Program-made: the position numbers and the translations under genes
Part shown: in pieces, positions 13,723-13,897 of the stretch
How positions within the stretch are numbered: position 1 is the first letter of the stretch
Layout: every line of letters starts with the position of its first letter
Assembly (NCBI GenBank): GCA_009787685.1
Contig: WQSV01000022.1
Coordinates: 1-13,897 of the forward strand
DNA length: 13,897 nucleotides
Source of the DNA: Bacillota bacterium
Lineage (GTDB): Bacteria > Bacillota > Clostridia > Christensenellales > Pumilibacteraceae
Direction of reading: 5' to 3'
Notes under the pieces: model-generated
The model's input: only the letters and a program-made list of their open reading frames with translations
What the model was told of the DNA's origin: nothing
The model's database searches: none

Positions 13723-13897
13723 GAACATGAGAGTTTGATTCTGGCTCAGGACGAACGCTGGCGGCGTGCTTAATACATGCAAGTCGAACGGGCGTAGCAA
13801 TACGTCAGTGGCGCACGGGTGAGTAACACGTGAAGAATCTACCTTTATCTGGGGGATAACTTCTAGAAATAGAAGCTAATACCGCATGAGACCACAG
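13723..13897 (+). rRNA. rrs: 16S ribosomal RNA, 5' end (partial)
   Basis: AGAGTTTGATTCTGGCTCAG (13730-13749) is the conserved 5' region (E. coli position 8 onward), followed by GACGAACGCTGGCGGCGTGC, ATGCAAGTCGAACG, GGCGCACGGGTGAGTAAC and CTAATACCGCATGAGA. The mature 5' end is set at 13723 by E. coli numbering and is approximate. The gene runs off the window. The first variable loop is short: CGTA-GCAA-TACG closed by a GNRA tetraloop. The 27F primer site has T where the usual form has C. Confidence 0.97.

Noticed and set aside
1..13897. tRNA genes
   Set aside because: No TTCGANNC arm with matching acceptor stem was found by eye on either strand. The window ends before the 16S-23S spacer, where tRNAs would be likely.

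Overview
This is low-GC DNA with ordinary bacterial coding features. It comes from a member of the Bacillota, probably a Clostridia-related lineage. The supporting evidence is the rplU-prp-rpmA order with a cysteine protease (Prp) and an N-terminally extended L27, a strong AAGGAGGGTGAT ribosome binding site, a SpoVB-type flippase, and a Bacillota-like 16S rRNA 5' end. The genus cannot be named from this sequence.

Layout, left to right. (1) Positions 1-1083 carry no convincing long gene. They hold a terminator for something upstream, a cluster of hairpins that could be a structured RNA (44-227), a GC-rich hairpin, a second terminator and a strong promoter near 870. (2) At 1084-1296 is a 70-residue Cro/CI-type repressor. 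Its extended -10 box puts the start codon at the predicted transcript 5' end, and a perfect 15-bp inverted repeat covers the upstream region. (3) comEC (DNA-uptake channel) and folC (folate polyglutamylation) run forward. folC overlaps by 53 bp, tail to tail, with a reverse-strand SpoVB/MOP-family flippase. (4) A strong promoter and a leader precede rplU-prp-rpmA: L21, the protease that trims L27, and L27 with its cleavable extension. A terminator follows. (5) An OGG1-type 8-oxoguanine glycosylase comes next. (6) Two FtsX/MacB-type ABC permeases each follow an array of an unusual structured repeat. No ATPase gene is present. (7) A hypothetical membrane-anchored protein, a possible 40-residue protein, and the promoters, leader and first 175 bases of a 16S rRNA gene close the window.

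The most unusual element is the repeat of about 74 nt at 9171-9706 and 11010-11236. Each unit has two 5-bp hairpins with three-base loops joined by TTGACAA, then a tail of about 41 nt. The first hairpin occurs in nine perfect copies with five different stem sequences, and its second base pair appears as GC, AT, CG and TA. That pattern indicates selection on base pairing rather than on sequence. The loops are mostly complementary (GAA with TTC), and in at least one unit an outer stem closes around both hairpins. I do not recognise it as a named RNA or mobile-element family.

Other points of interest are a ComEC whose C-terminal metallo-beta-lactamase-like domain lacks the metal-binding histidine motif and which has an 8-G tract and a polar insertion in the same reading frame, and a FolC with a loop insertion and a substituted lysine column.
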